Shown here one piece after another: positions 26,686 to 34,719 of a stretch of 64,000 nucleotides of DNA. Where the stretch lies: NCBI RefSeq assembly GCF_026627925.1, contig NZ_JAPNLE010000009.1, positions 496,001 through 560,000 of the forward strand, in the 5' to 3' direction. The translations under genes were made by a program, and so were the position numbers. Source of the DNA: Cupriavidus sp. D39. GTDB taxonomy: Bacteria; Pseudomonadota; Gammaproteobacteria; Burkholderiales; Burkholderiaceae. Each line of letters begins with the position of its first letter. Position 1 is the stretch's first letter. Under the pieces are notes generated by a model, which saw nothing but the letters and a program-made list of their open reading frames with translations, was not told the DNA's origin and did no database searches.

Positions 26686-27435
26686 TCAGCCGAGCTGACG
26701 GCCGCCATCGACAACGATGGTGGTACCTGTGGCGAAACACAGTGAAGTTGCGCAGGCAACAATGGCGTCGGCCACGTCCTGTACCTGCCCAATACGCTTC
26801 AGTGGCGTGGAGTTCGCGGCGCGCTCATTGAAGTCGCTGCTGCGCCCGGGGACGAAGGCGGTATCCACGACGCCCGGGGAGACGTTGAGGACACGGATCT
26901 GGGGCGCCAGCGCCCGCCCGAGCGAGACCGCCATGACATCCAGCCCGGCCTTGGCCGCGCAGTACGCCACGTTGCTGCCCTGGCCAGTGCGGCCGGCAAT
27001 GGAGCCGACGTTCACCACGAGCCCGTCGCCGTGTGCGCGCAGATATGGCGCGAAGGCGCGGATGGCGGCAAACTGGCCGCGCCAGTTGACGGCGAACAAG
27101 TCGTCAATCAACTCGTCGCTTAGCGCGTCGAGGTCCGCGTGCGGGATGGAACGCGTAAAGCCGGCCGCGTTCACAAGGATGTCCACGCGACCGTAGTGGT
27201 GTTGGACGTCATCAGCAAGCGCGCGCAGCGACGCACTGTCGCCGATCTCGGCAACCGCCGCGAGATGATTGCCGGCCGGCAGTGCCGCGGCCGAATGCGA
27301 TGCAGTGTCGGCATTGCGGCCAGTCAGCACCACGCTCGCACCATTGATGGCAAGTGCATTGCCGGCGGCAAGGCCAATCCCGCCTGTGCCGCCAAGGATG
27401 ACGGCAACCCTGCCAGATAAGGAGTTCATTGTCAT
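26686..27435 (-). CDS. Short-chain dehydrogenase/reductase
   Basis: 249 residues. Cofactor motif GGTGGIGLAAG near residue 15, NAAG near 88, catalytic Ser in NVGSIAG near 140 and YCAAK near 155, C-terminal FATGTTIVVDGGRQLG. A classical SDR that oxidises or reduces a hydroxyl/ketone. First gene of the minus-strand operon, directly behind two overlapping LacI-type operators. Start 27435 (MTMNSLSGR) was chosen over the longer frame because it fits the family. Confidence 0.88.
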   Translation of the reverse strand: MTMNSLSGRVAVILGGTGGIGLAAGNALAINGASVVLTGRNADTASHSAAALPAGNHLAAVAEIGDSASLRALADDVQHHYGRVDILVNAAGFTRSIPHADLDALSDELIDDLFAVNWRGQFAAIRAFAPYLRAHGDGLVVNVGSIAGRTGQGSNVAYCAAKAGLDVMAVSLGRALAPQIRVLNVSPGVVDTAFVPGRSSDFNERAANSTPLKRIGQVQDVADAIVACATSLCFATGTTIVVDGGRQLG

Positions 27436-27469
27436 ATACGGTGGATGTAAGGTTAGCTTCTCAATCTCG

Positions 27470-27496
27470 TGCAATCGTTTGCAGCAATCGATTGCA
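27470..27496. promoter_or_regulatory. Double LacI-type operator before the SDR operon
   Basis: TGCAATCGTTTGCA at 27470-27483 and AGCAATCGATTGCA at 27483-27496, back to back on the minus-strand operon promoter. Each matches the consensus at 13 of 14. Confidence 0.8.
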
Positions 27497-27755
27497 TTAT
27501 GGACGGTGCGGTGAGACAGTCAAGAGATTTTTGACTTCAGGGCACTTCCAGATTGATTGGCTTCGGCGAAATGCAGGAGCGACGCCCAGCGAGCGAGCGC
27601 GTTTCCCGGCGCGGGGAGCGATACGCGCTTATTTCAGTTGGACTTTGGGGGGGCGTTGAATCGGGCTAGCGGCAGCGTTTTGCCGCGATTCGCCCGACCA
27701 GTTGGATTCCGGGATGGCGCCTGGTCAGCCTTGCTGGGGAAGGGGCAATCGCAGG

Positions 27756-28805
27756 TCAGCGCTTGCGAGGAGATGCGGTCGAGCCTCTGACGATGAGTTT
27801 CGGGGGCAGCACCACGTTACGTACCGGTTGGTCCCGAACGTCAATGGCCTGCTGAAGAAGATCAGCCACCTGGCGCCCCATTTCCTGATGGCTGATACGA
27901 ATGGTCGTTAGAGGGGGCGACCATGTCGACCAGCGGCATATCGTTGTGCCCAACCACCGACAAGTCACGCGGACATTGCAACCCGCGTTCGCGCAATGCG
28001 TCGTATACGCCGAGCGCAATCAAGTCGTTGGCAGCGACGATCGCCGACACTTCCGTGTTCTGACTCAACAACCGGCTCGCTGCTTCCCTTCCATGTTCCC
28101 GTGTATAGGCCGCGGCCACCTCGCAAGGAGCTCCCTTGCTATCCAGACCATGTGATGCGAGTGCCTGCAAGAAGCCTTTGCGTCTGAGGAAACCGGTTGA
28201 ATGATCGGGGGGCCGCCTATATGGCCGATCTTCACATGCCCCAGCTCAATGAGATGGTCAACGGCCAACTGGGCGCCGAGCATCTCGTCCGAAACGACAG
28301 CCGACAATCTTGCATCGTCTTCCGTTCGGTTTACCAGCACCGTGGGCACGCCTTTTTCGATACAAAACGATACCAGCGGATCGTGACGCGTCACTGTGGC
28401 GAGTATGAGCCCGTCAACGCGCCGCGCGATGAGGCCATGTACAAATTCAAGTTGGGCTTCGCACTCCGTCCCTATGTAAGCGACGATCGCGGAGTAGCCA
28501 TGCGCGGCAAGACGTTCGGTTGCGCCGGCAAGGATTGGAGTGAACACGCTCGTCGCGATCTGGGGAATCAGAATGCCGATCAGTTTCGAACGTCCGGTTC
28601 GCAAACTTGCTGCTACGGGATCCAGTCGGTATCCGAGCTTGCTGGCGGCTTTCATGACTCTTGTTACGGCTTCGGGCAAGACGACCGAACGTGTTGCAGG
28701 ATTCAGAGCGCGCGAAACCGTTGACACATGGACGCCGGCAAGTTCGGCGACTTGTTTCATGGTAACTGGCCGCTGACTGCCAGATTGAGGTGTTTTTCCC
28801 TTCAT
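27756..28805 (-). pseudogene. Second LacI-family regulator, two frame breaks in G runs
   Basis: If repaired, about 350 residues: HTH VTMKQVAELAGVHVSTVSRA, LVRTGRSKLIGILIP-like hinge, sensor domain, and PLTTIRISHQEMG near the end, clearly paralogous to the LacI protein at 23031. Frame breaks fall at G6 28207-28212 (one base short) and G5 27913-27917 (two short or one long). Both are in homopolymers, so the gene may be intact in the organism. It may share or compete for the same operators. Confidence 0.8.
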
Positions 28806-29028
28806 GACAGGTCTGCCCCGGTTCAGTATGGATGGTGGAGGGACTATCCGTTGCGCGGACAAACGACCGAAACGGACTTGGATTGTGGCAACGGTCGTCG
28901 TACACGGGCCCGGGAAGTCCCACGACGTCTGACAACCGATTGTATCAAGCCCATCCAAAAACGCAATCAGGCGAGGTTACAGAGCTGGCAACCCTCATCG
29001 CAGCTAGCAACCAACGCCAGTTGCGAAA

Positions 29029-29042
29029 TACAATCGATTGCA
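29029..29042. promoter_or_regulatory. LacI-type operator before the chemoreceptor remnant
   Basis: TACAATCGATTGCA, 13 of 14 to the consensus, 83 bases before the chemoreceptor start and 224 bases upstream of the second LacI start. A poorer copy, ACAACCGATTGTA, is at 28932-28944. Confidence 0.65.
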
Positions 29043-29124
29043 GTACATTGCGAAACATTGCTGGTAGCAACGGGTGTGCAGCCGGATTGTGGTCTCCCTG
29101 CAAATAAGACGATCAGAAGAGAAG

Positions 29125-29602
29125 ATGAACATGAATCACCTGAAGGTATCGACCCGATTGACGATGCTGGTTGGTGTGCTTTCAGGGTTCCTTGTTGTCA
29201 TCGGCTTCCTTGGTCTGCGTTTCGTCACACTGCTGCAGGTGTTCATCGCCTGCATCAGTCCAGGCGTGGGCGTTGCCATGCTGTTCGGCCACCGGCCGGT
29301 GCGTTCCATCAGTTGGGAACTTGGCGCACAGGGTAATCAAGATCGGAGCCAGCGCACCGAAGAGCACGCCAGTGCGCTCGAACAGACCTCGGCTTCAATG
29401 GAGCAACTTGGCACGACCGTCAAACAGAATGCGGACAAGGCCGGGCTGGCCAATCAACTTGCGCTTGGCGCCTCGACGGTTGCCCTGGAAGGGGGCGGGT
29501 GGTGGGGCAGGTCGTGGAAACGATGACGGGCATCAACGACAGTTCCAACGAGATTGCCGACATCATCGGCGTCATCGACAGCATCGCGCTCCAGACCAAT
29601 GC
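29125..29602 (+). pseudogene. Methyl-accepting chemotaxis protein, internally deleted remnant
   Basis: [19 protein letters not shown] is an intact N-terminal membrane segment, followed at once by a second membrane segment ([18 protein letters not shown]) and the signalling region [17 protein letters not shown]. The periplasmic ligand domain is gone. After a frame change in a G run (about 29498), [20 protein letters not shown] and IDSIALQTN continue the signalling domain, then homology stops. An inducible chemoreceptor for the block's substrate is a fair guess for its ancestor. Confidence 0.75.
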
Positions 29603-29866
29603 AAATCGCAAAGCCGAATGCGTTAGGAAAATCGCTATCTACGCATTTTCAACGACCACATTGATGGCAATTGCCGGTGGCAGTGCAATCGCCGTGGAAT
29701 GGAGCGATACGTCCTGTGAGGGTTGGCACGAGAACGGAAGCCGCAGCGGGCAGTAGACACTCGAGCCGCCCAATGTGGAAGATCATCCTGCCGGGCCTTG
29801 TTTTGGCGCTATTCCAAGCCGCTATCATTTAACATAACGATAATTATGCGTTTTTTAGGGTGTAAA
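29603..29866. other. Unassigned sequence between chemoreceptor remnant and insertion element
   Basis: No gene is supported. It contains a low-GC stretch with ATAATTATGCG just before the insertion element, which fits a target region for insertion. Short open frames here show no recognisable domain. Confidence 0.4.
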
Positions 29867-31487
29867 GGCCAAATCAGAATGTCCGCTTCCAGCCACATCA
29901 GAATGTCCTCTAGATAGACCTATACTGGTAGCGCCGGGGTTGGACGGGAGCGCGCCATGAAGGATCGAGGGTTGATCACCATGAGTCTGCGCGAAGTTGA
30001 CCGCTTCAAGGTCATTCAGGCAACGGCCGAGGGCCTCCTGGCGCAATGGCGCGCCGCAGAGCGCCTGGATTTGACGGCGCGGCAAGTCCGGCGGCTGGTC
30101 CAGCGCTGGCGAGCCGATGGCCCTATGGGCTTGCTGTCGCGCCAGCGTGGGCAGCCAGGCCATCGCCAACTGCCACGGATGCTCGAAGCGCAGGCACGCG
30201 CGCTAATCCAGCAGCATTACGCCGATTACGGCCCCACGCTCGCCTGCGAGAAGCTGCGCGAGCGCCATGGCATCGCGCTGGCCAAGGAGACGGTGCGCCG
30301 GATCATGATTGACGCCGGCTTCTGGGTCCCCAGGAAGCTGCGCCCGCCCAAGATGCACCAGCCGCGCAAGCGCCGCGCCTGCCTGGGTGAACTGGTGCAG
30401 ATCGATGGTAGCGAGCACGCGTGGTTCGAGGAGCGGGCGCCCATGTGCACGCTGCTGGTCTATGTCGACGATGCCACCAGCCGCCTGATGCAGTTGCTGT
30501 TCGTGCCGACCGAATCGACTTTCGCCTATTTTGCCGCGACGCGGGCCTATATTGAGCGCCATGGCAAGCCGGTGGCGTTCTACAGCGACAAGGCCAGTAT
30601 CTTTCGGGTCAATGCCAAAGGTGTCACGACTGGGCGGGACTATACGCAGTTCGGGCGCGTGCTGTACGAGCTGAACATCGAGAGCCTGTGCGCCAACAGC
30701 AGTCAGGCCAAGGGCCGTGTGGAGCGAATGAATGGCACGCTGCAGGACCGGCTGGTCAAGGAGCTGCGCCAGCGCGGCATCTCGACGCTGGCCGAGGCCA
30801 ATGCCTTTGCCCCGGTCTTCCTGGCGGACTTCAATGTGCGGTTCGCCAAGATGCCAAGAAGCGACTTCAACGCGCACCGTCCCGTGCGGCCCGACGAGGA
30901 CCTCGAGCGCATCTATACCTGGCGTGAATGGCGCAAAGTCTCCAACCGACTGACGCTGCAATACGACCGCAAGCTGTACCTCATCACGGACCAACCCGAG
31001 CAGCGCTCCTTGATTCATCGCTACATCGAAGTGGCCGAGTATCCGGACGGCCGCATCGAGTTGTGGGCCGACGGGACTTCCCTGCCCTACGTCCTCTATG
31101 ACCGGCTGTCCGAGATCAATCAGGGTGCGGTGGTGGAAAACAAGCGGCTGGGACATGTGCTGGAGATCGCCCAGCGCGTGCAGGCCCAGCGCGACAATCG
31201 TCGCATCCTAGCGACACCATCGCGCACGCTGACCGGTCTAAAACCGCGGCAACGGCCCGAACAGGCGACCCCGGGCACGAAACCACAACGGCAGCTGAAT
31301 GCGGAAGACTTGCGTCGCGCCATCGATGAACTGGCGCAACCGCCCCACCCTGTAGATACCTTACCGCCTCAGGCCAGCTCGACTGCCTTACGGAAACAGC
31401 CAAGAAAAAGACGCAAAAGAACCAAAACCATCCTGCATTAAACCGGACATTCTGATCTAGCCACTGGGCGGACATTTGAATTTAGCC
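29867..31487 (+). mobile_element. Insertion element A (DDE transposase, ISNCY/IS481-like)
   Basis: Bounded on the left by GGCCAAATCAGAATGTCC (29867-29884) and on the right by its near inverse GGACATTCTGATCTAGCC (31445-31462; 16 of 18). Each end has a second copy of the AATGTCC-type motif inside or outside: ATCAGAATGTCC at 29897-29908 and GGACATTTGAATTTAGCC at 31470-31487. Repeated end motifs are probably transposase-binding sites. Exact outer boundaries are uncertain by some 10-25 bases. Confidence 0.7.
29957..31441 (+). CDS. Transposase of insertion element A
   Basis: 494 residues. N-terminal HTH (LREVDRFKVIQATAEG, RLDLTARQVRRLVQRW), a second helix-rich segment (KLRERHGIALAKETVRRIMI), then the DDE core: QIDGSEHAWFE (first Asp, near residue 153), YSDKASIFRVN (second Asp near 215), GRVERMNGTLQ (Glu near 258). 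A basic C-terminal tail follows. Full length and apparently intact. Confidence 0.9.
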   Translation: MKDRGLITMSLREVDRFKVIQATAEGLLAQWRAAERLDLTARQVRRLVQRWRADGPMGLLSRQRGQPGHRQLPRMLEAQARALIQQHYADYGPTLACEKLRERHGIALAKETVRRIMIDAGFWVPRKLRPPKMHQPRKRRACLGELVQIDGSEHAWFEERAPMCTLLVYVDDATSRLMQLLFVPTESTFAYFAATRAYIERHGKPVAFYSDKASIFRVNAKGVTTGRDYTQFGRVLYELNIESLCANSSQAKGRVERMNGTLQDRLVKELRQRGISTLAEANAFAPVFLADFNVRFAKMPRSDFNAHRPVRPDEDLERIYTWREWRKVSNRLTLQYDRKLYLITDQPEQRSLIHRYIEVAEYPDGRIELWADGTSLPYVLYDRLSEINQGAVVENKRLGHVLEIAQRVQAQRDNRRILATPSRTLTGLKPRQRPEQATPGTKPQRQLNAEDLRRAIDELAQPPHPVDTLPPQASSTALRKQPRKRRKRTKTILH

Positions 31488-31530
31488 TGGACAAAACACT
31501 TGTAGCGGCTAAGCGGTAATGTCTGCTTTT

Positions 31531-33056
31531 GGCTAAGCTCAAATGTCCGAGTTTGGCCAGCGTAAGCTTGACGGCTTCCAGCGCCACGGAGCCCGTCATG
31601 CCAGCAGGAGCCATTACCATGACGATGCGGCAGATTGACCGGCTCAAGGTCATCCAGGCGCTGGCCGACGCCTATCTCAAGACCGGGATTGCGGCATCCA
31701 GACTCGGACTGACCCCTCGCCAGACCTTGCGCCTGCTGCGGCGGTACCAACAGGACGGCGCCGCCGGCTTGCTCAATCGCCACCAGGGTCAACTGGCGAA
31801 CAACCGGACACCGCCGGGCCTTGCGGCGCGCGCGCTCGGCCTGATCCGCGACAACTATGCCGACTTCGGTCCAACCCTGGCCTGCGAGAAGCTGCGTGAA
31901 CGCCATGGCATCGCGCTGGCCAAGGAGACCGTGCGGCGCCTCATGATTGACGCGGGTTTTTGGGTGCCGCGCCGGCTGCGCCCGCCCAAGGTCCACCAGT
32001 CAAGGAATCGGCGCGCCTGTTTGGGCGAACTGATCCAGATCGATGGCAGCGACCACGCCTGGTTCGAGGATCGCTCGTCGCCTCGCACGTTGCTGGTCTA
32101 CGTCGACGACGCCACCAGCCAACTGATGGCGTTGCGCTTCGTGCCAACCGAATCGGCCTTTGCATATTTCGAGGCGACACGGGCTTACCTTGAGTGCCAC
32201 GGCAAGCCGGTCGCGTTCTACAGCGACAAGGCCGGCATCTTCCGGGTCAATCAGCCGAATGCCACCGGGGGTGACGGCTACACGCAGTTTGGGCGCGCGC
32301 TGATCGAGCTGAACATCGACATCCTTTGCGCCAACAGCAGTCAGGCCAAGGGCCGCGTGGAACGGATGAATAGCACCCTGCAGGACCGGCTGGTCAAGGA
32401 ACTGCGGCTGCGTGGTATCTCGTCTCAGGCGGACGCCAACGCCTTCGTACCAGCCTTCGTGGTCGACTTCAATGGGCGCTTTGCCAAGCCGCCCAGAAGC
32501 GACTTTGATGCGCATCGCGCAGTGCGAGCCGATGAGGACCTGGAGCGAATCTTTACCTGGCGCAAGTGGCGCAAGGTGTCACAGAGCCTGACGCTGCAGT
32601 ACGATAAGACGCTATATTTGCTGGCAGACCAGCCCGACCATCGCCGCCTGATTCATCGCTATATCGAAGTGGCAGAGTACCCGGATGGGCGCATCGAGAT
32701 CTGGGCCGATGGCGCTACCCGGCCCTACACCACCTATGACCGTCTGTCAGAGATTGTCCAAGGCGCGATCGTCGAGAACAAGCGTCTCGGTCACGAACTG
32801 CGCGTGGCGCAGGAGATGCAGGCCAAGCGGGATAGCCGGCGCAGCGCCGGCGCCCCCCCAGAACCAATGCAGGCACACCACCGCGGCCTCACAAGGCAGG
32901 CCCGGGCAAGAAGCCTCAGCGACAGCTCAGCGCCACCGACTTGCATGCTGTGCTCGGAACAGCCTTCAAAGCCGGATGGACGCGGGTGCAAAATCGGTTT
33001 ATCGCTCGATCCCCCCGTGATCACCTTGGAGGGCTGCGTTGATCCCTGCTTTTGGC
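31531..33056 (+). mobile_element. Insertion element B, related to element A
   Basis: Left end carries GGCTAAGCTCAAATGTCC (31531-31548), inverse to the right outer motif of element A. No matching inverted copy is seen at the right end, so the right boundary is a guess at the end of coding sequence. The 11-bp sequence CTGCTTTTGGC occurs at 31523-31533 and again at 33046-33056 in direct orientation and may mark a duplicated target or chance similarity. Confidence 0.5.
31619..33042 (+). pseudogene. Transposase of insertion element B, frameshifted near the 3' end
   Basis: Close relative of the element A transposase with the same HTH and DDE residues (QIDGSDHAWFE, YSDKAGIFRVN, GRVERMNSTLQ). After residue about 411 the frame breaks in C7 at 32853-32859; one more C restores KKPQRQLSATDLHAVL and a stop at 33042 (about 474 residues), matching the tail of element A. 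The catalytic core is intact, so the protein could still work. Start 31619 follows AGGAG; 31598 is an alternative. Confidence 0.82.
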
Positions 33057-33388
33057 CACTCCCGCCGGCCCGGGACGCCGACGACGATTTGTGCTGCGCT
33101 GCGCTCTGTAGTCTTTGCCCTTCAACACGATCACGACGAGGTGTGGCGTCGGGCCGATCACTTGGCTTCTGCCGGACACACGTATAACGTCTGGAAGGAC
33201 AACCGTTCGCTTCCATGCCGCGCCAAACTAGGTCTACCGCGCAGCGGCAAGCCCTATAATGAAAACCCTGCCACTCCGCGGCCGGCTCCATAACGCCGAT
33301 GCGGCGCTATACCAACTAGCTCAAGCGCACGGGGCTGCCACCGCGCGCGTGGCTCGTTTTAGACACACGTTCACACAGGAGTGTCATC
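33043..33388. other. Gap between insertion element B and the small protein
   Basis: No gene recognised. The final part carries the leader of the next gene (ACACAGGAGTGTCATC). Short open frames have no domain I can name. Confidence 0.4.
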
Positions 33389-33715
33389 ATGCTTCAATCC
33401 AGCGAAATCCAGAAGCGTTTCACTCATCTAGAGCAAACCATCGACAGCGCTTCGAAGGCCTGTCACGCCGACGCCACCCTCCCCACGGACCTCATAGAGT
33501 GTGTTGATCGACTTGATAAACAGTCGGCGTCGGCAAAAACAGTGATGGCGTCGAACGATCAGGATCGCATGCGCCAATTTGTAGACGATCTGGAGCAACT
33601 CGGCGATCGTGCAGAAAAAGCATGTGAACGCGCCGGGAATGTCGATGCCAAGGTCAAGAGCGCAGTAAGTTCGGTTCACACTGAACTGAGCGATCTAAAG
33701 AAACAGATGCATTAA
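33389..33715 (+). CDS. Small helical protein of unknown function
   Basis: 108 residues, not recognised. Entirely polar and helix-rich, with heptad-like spacing (IQKRFTHLEQTIDSASKA; LEQLGDRAEKACERAG), suggesting a coiled coil; no signal peptide or membrane segment; two Cys only in the helices. A clean AGGAG ribosome site supports translation. It stands alone between an insertion element and the oxidase operon (convergent). AT-richer codon use than its neighbours in places. Confidence 0.6.
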   Translation: MLQSSEIQKRFTHLEQTIDSASKACHADATLPTDLIECVDRLDKQSASAKTVMASNDQDRMRQFVDDLEQLGDRAEKACERAGNVDAKVKSAVSSVHTELSDLKKQMH

Positions 33716-33734
33716 TTTTTTCGCTTGATGTTAT

Positions 33735-33792
33735 TGGTCGCCGTTCGCGTGAGCGACCTCCGGCGGGGACGTCACTGGTGACCTGCCCCGCC
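33735..33792. terminator. Two hairpins in the convergent gap
   Basis: GGTCGC / GCGACC at 33735-33757, and CGGCGGGG / CCCCGCCG at 33760-33792 with an inner GTCAC-TG-GTGAC stem. They lie between the forward small gene (followed at once by TTTTTT) and the reverse cytochrome gene and could end both transcripts. Confidence 0.55.
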
Positions 33793-33906
33793 GTGCTTGA
33801 TGATCGATAATCTATGCAGTTTGCCATCGCCAGAAACACGGGCTGCCGATGGCGTTTGGGTTGCGCGAGCATGAGCGCTTCCATCAAGCCAGGTTCTCCC
33901 GCGGCT

Positions 33907-34719
33907 CTATCTGCCTTCCGCCGGACTGGCTTTGCGGGCGTAAAAGGCCGATACCTCTTCCATTTCCTGCGTGGTCATCCCACGCACCATGTTGCGCATC
34001 TGCGCTTCTGGATCGTTGTGGCGATTGCCTTGCGCGAAGGCCTTGAGTTGTCCTACCAGGTACTCCTTTGGCATGCCTTCCAGCCAGGGGGCGCCCAGTT
34101 TCTGGTCAACGCCGCCGTGGCAGGAAATGCACGGGGCGATATTGCGCATCGGGTCGCCCACGCGCACCAACGGCGGGAGCGACTCGTCGTAGGTGGTCGG
34201 GGCGGTTCTTGCCTTGGGCAGGGACGCAAAGTAAGCCGCGAGGTCTTCGATATCCTTGTCGGGCAGACGCGTTGCCAGAGCCTCCATGATCGAACTTGCG
34301 CGCTTGCCGCTCTTGTAGTCATGCAATTGCTTGATGACCACCTCGGGATATTGCCCGGCAAGATTGGGCGCGTTCGAGATACTTATGCCTTGCGCGCCAT
34401 GGCACATGGTGCAGTTAAGCGCGAGCGTTGCGCCCCGGCCAATCGAGTCGCTGGCGCCAGCCCGCGCCATGTCTCGCTCGAGTACGACATTGGATGAGCC
34501 GGGCCCGGCCTTCACGGCTGCCCCGCTGCTCCAGGAGGCGGGTACGCCCGCCGCGCGGCAAATGCTGGCCCAGATTCCCTGGGCGGTGAAATCGCCATGG
34601 ACGGACGGCAGCCATACGAACCCTACGAGTATCGACAGTACGGTAAAGATTGAAAGGGACAACAGGCTCCAACGGAACCACGGGTTGCGCCATGCATACA
34701 TGCCGCCTTCGTGCATCAT
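33907..34719 (-). CDS. Membrane-anchored dihaem cytochrome c
   Basis: 270 residues. N-terminal membrane anchor (WSLLSLSIFTVLSILVGFVW), then two haem c sites, CTMCH near residue 118 and CISCH near 207, each in a c4-like domain with a distal Met segment. Periplasmic electron carrier. Its ATG overlaps the stop of the oxidase subunit I gene (ATGA), so it is the last gene of the oxidase operon and a likely electron donor to it. Confidence 0.87.
   Translation of the reverse strand: MMHEGGMYAWRNPWFRWSLLSLSIFTVLSILVGFVWLPSVHGDFTAQGIWASICRAAGVPASWSSGAAVKAGPGSSNVVLERDMARAGASDSIGRGATLALNCTMCHGAQGISISNAPNLAGQYPEVVIKQLHDYKSGKRASSIMEALATRLPDKDIEDLAAYFASLPKARTAPTTYDESLPPLVRVGDPMRNIAPCISCHGGVDQKLGAPWLEGMPKEYLVGQLKAFAQGNRHNDPEAQMRNMVRGMTTQEMEEVSAFYARKASPAEGR

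Noticed and set aside
28932..28944. ACAACCGATTGTA as another LacI operator
   Set aside because: Only about 10 of 14 positions match the consensus; not counted among the 11 sites.
31523..33056. CTGCTTTTGGC direct repeats as a target-site duplication of element B
   Set aside because: Flanking bases differ and the right inverted repeat is absent, so a duplication cannot be claimed; noted only as a possibility.
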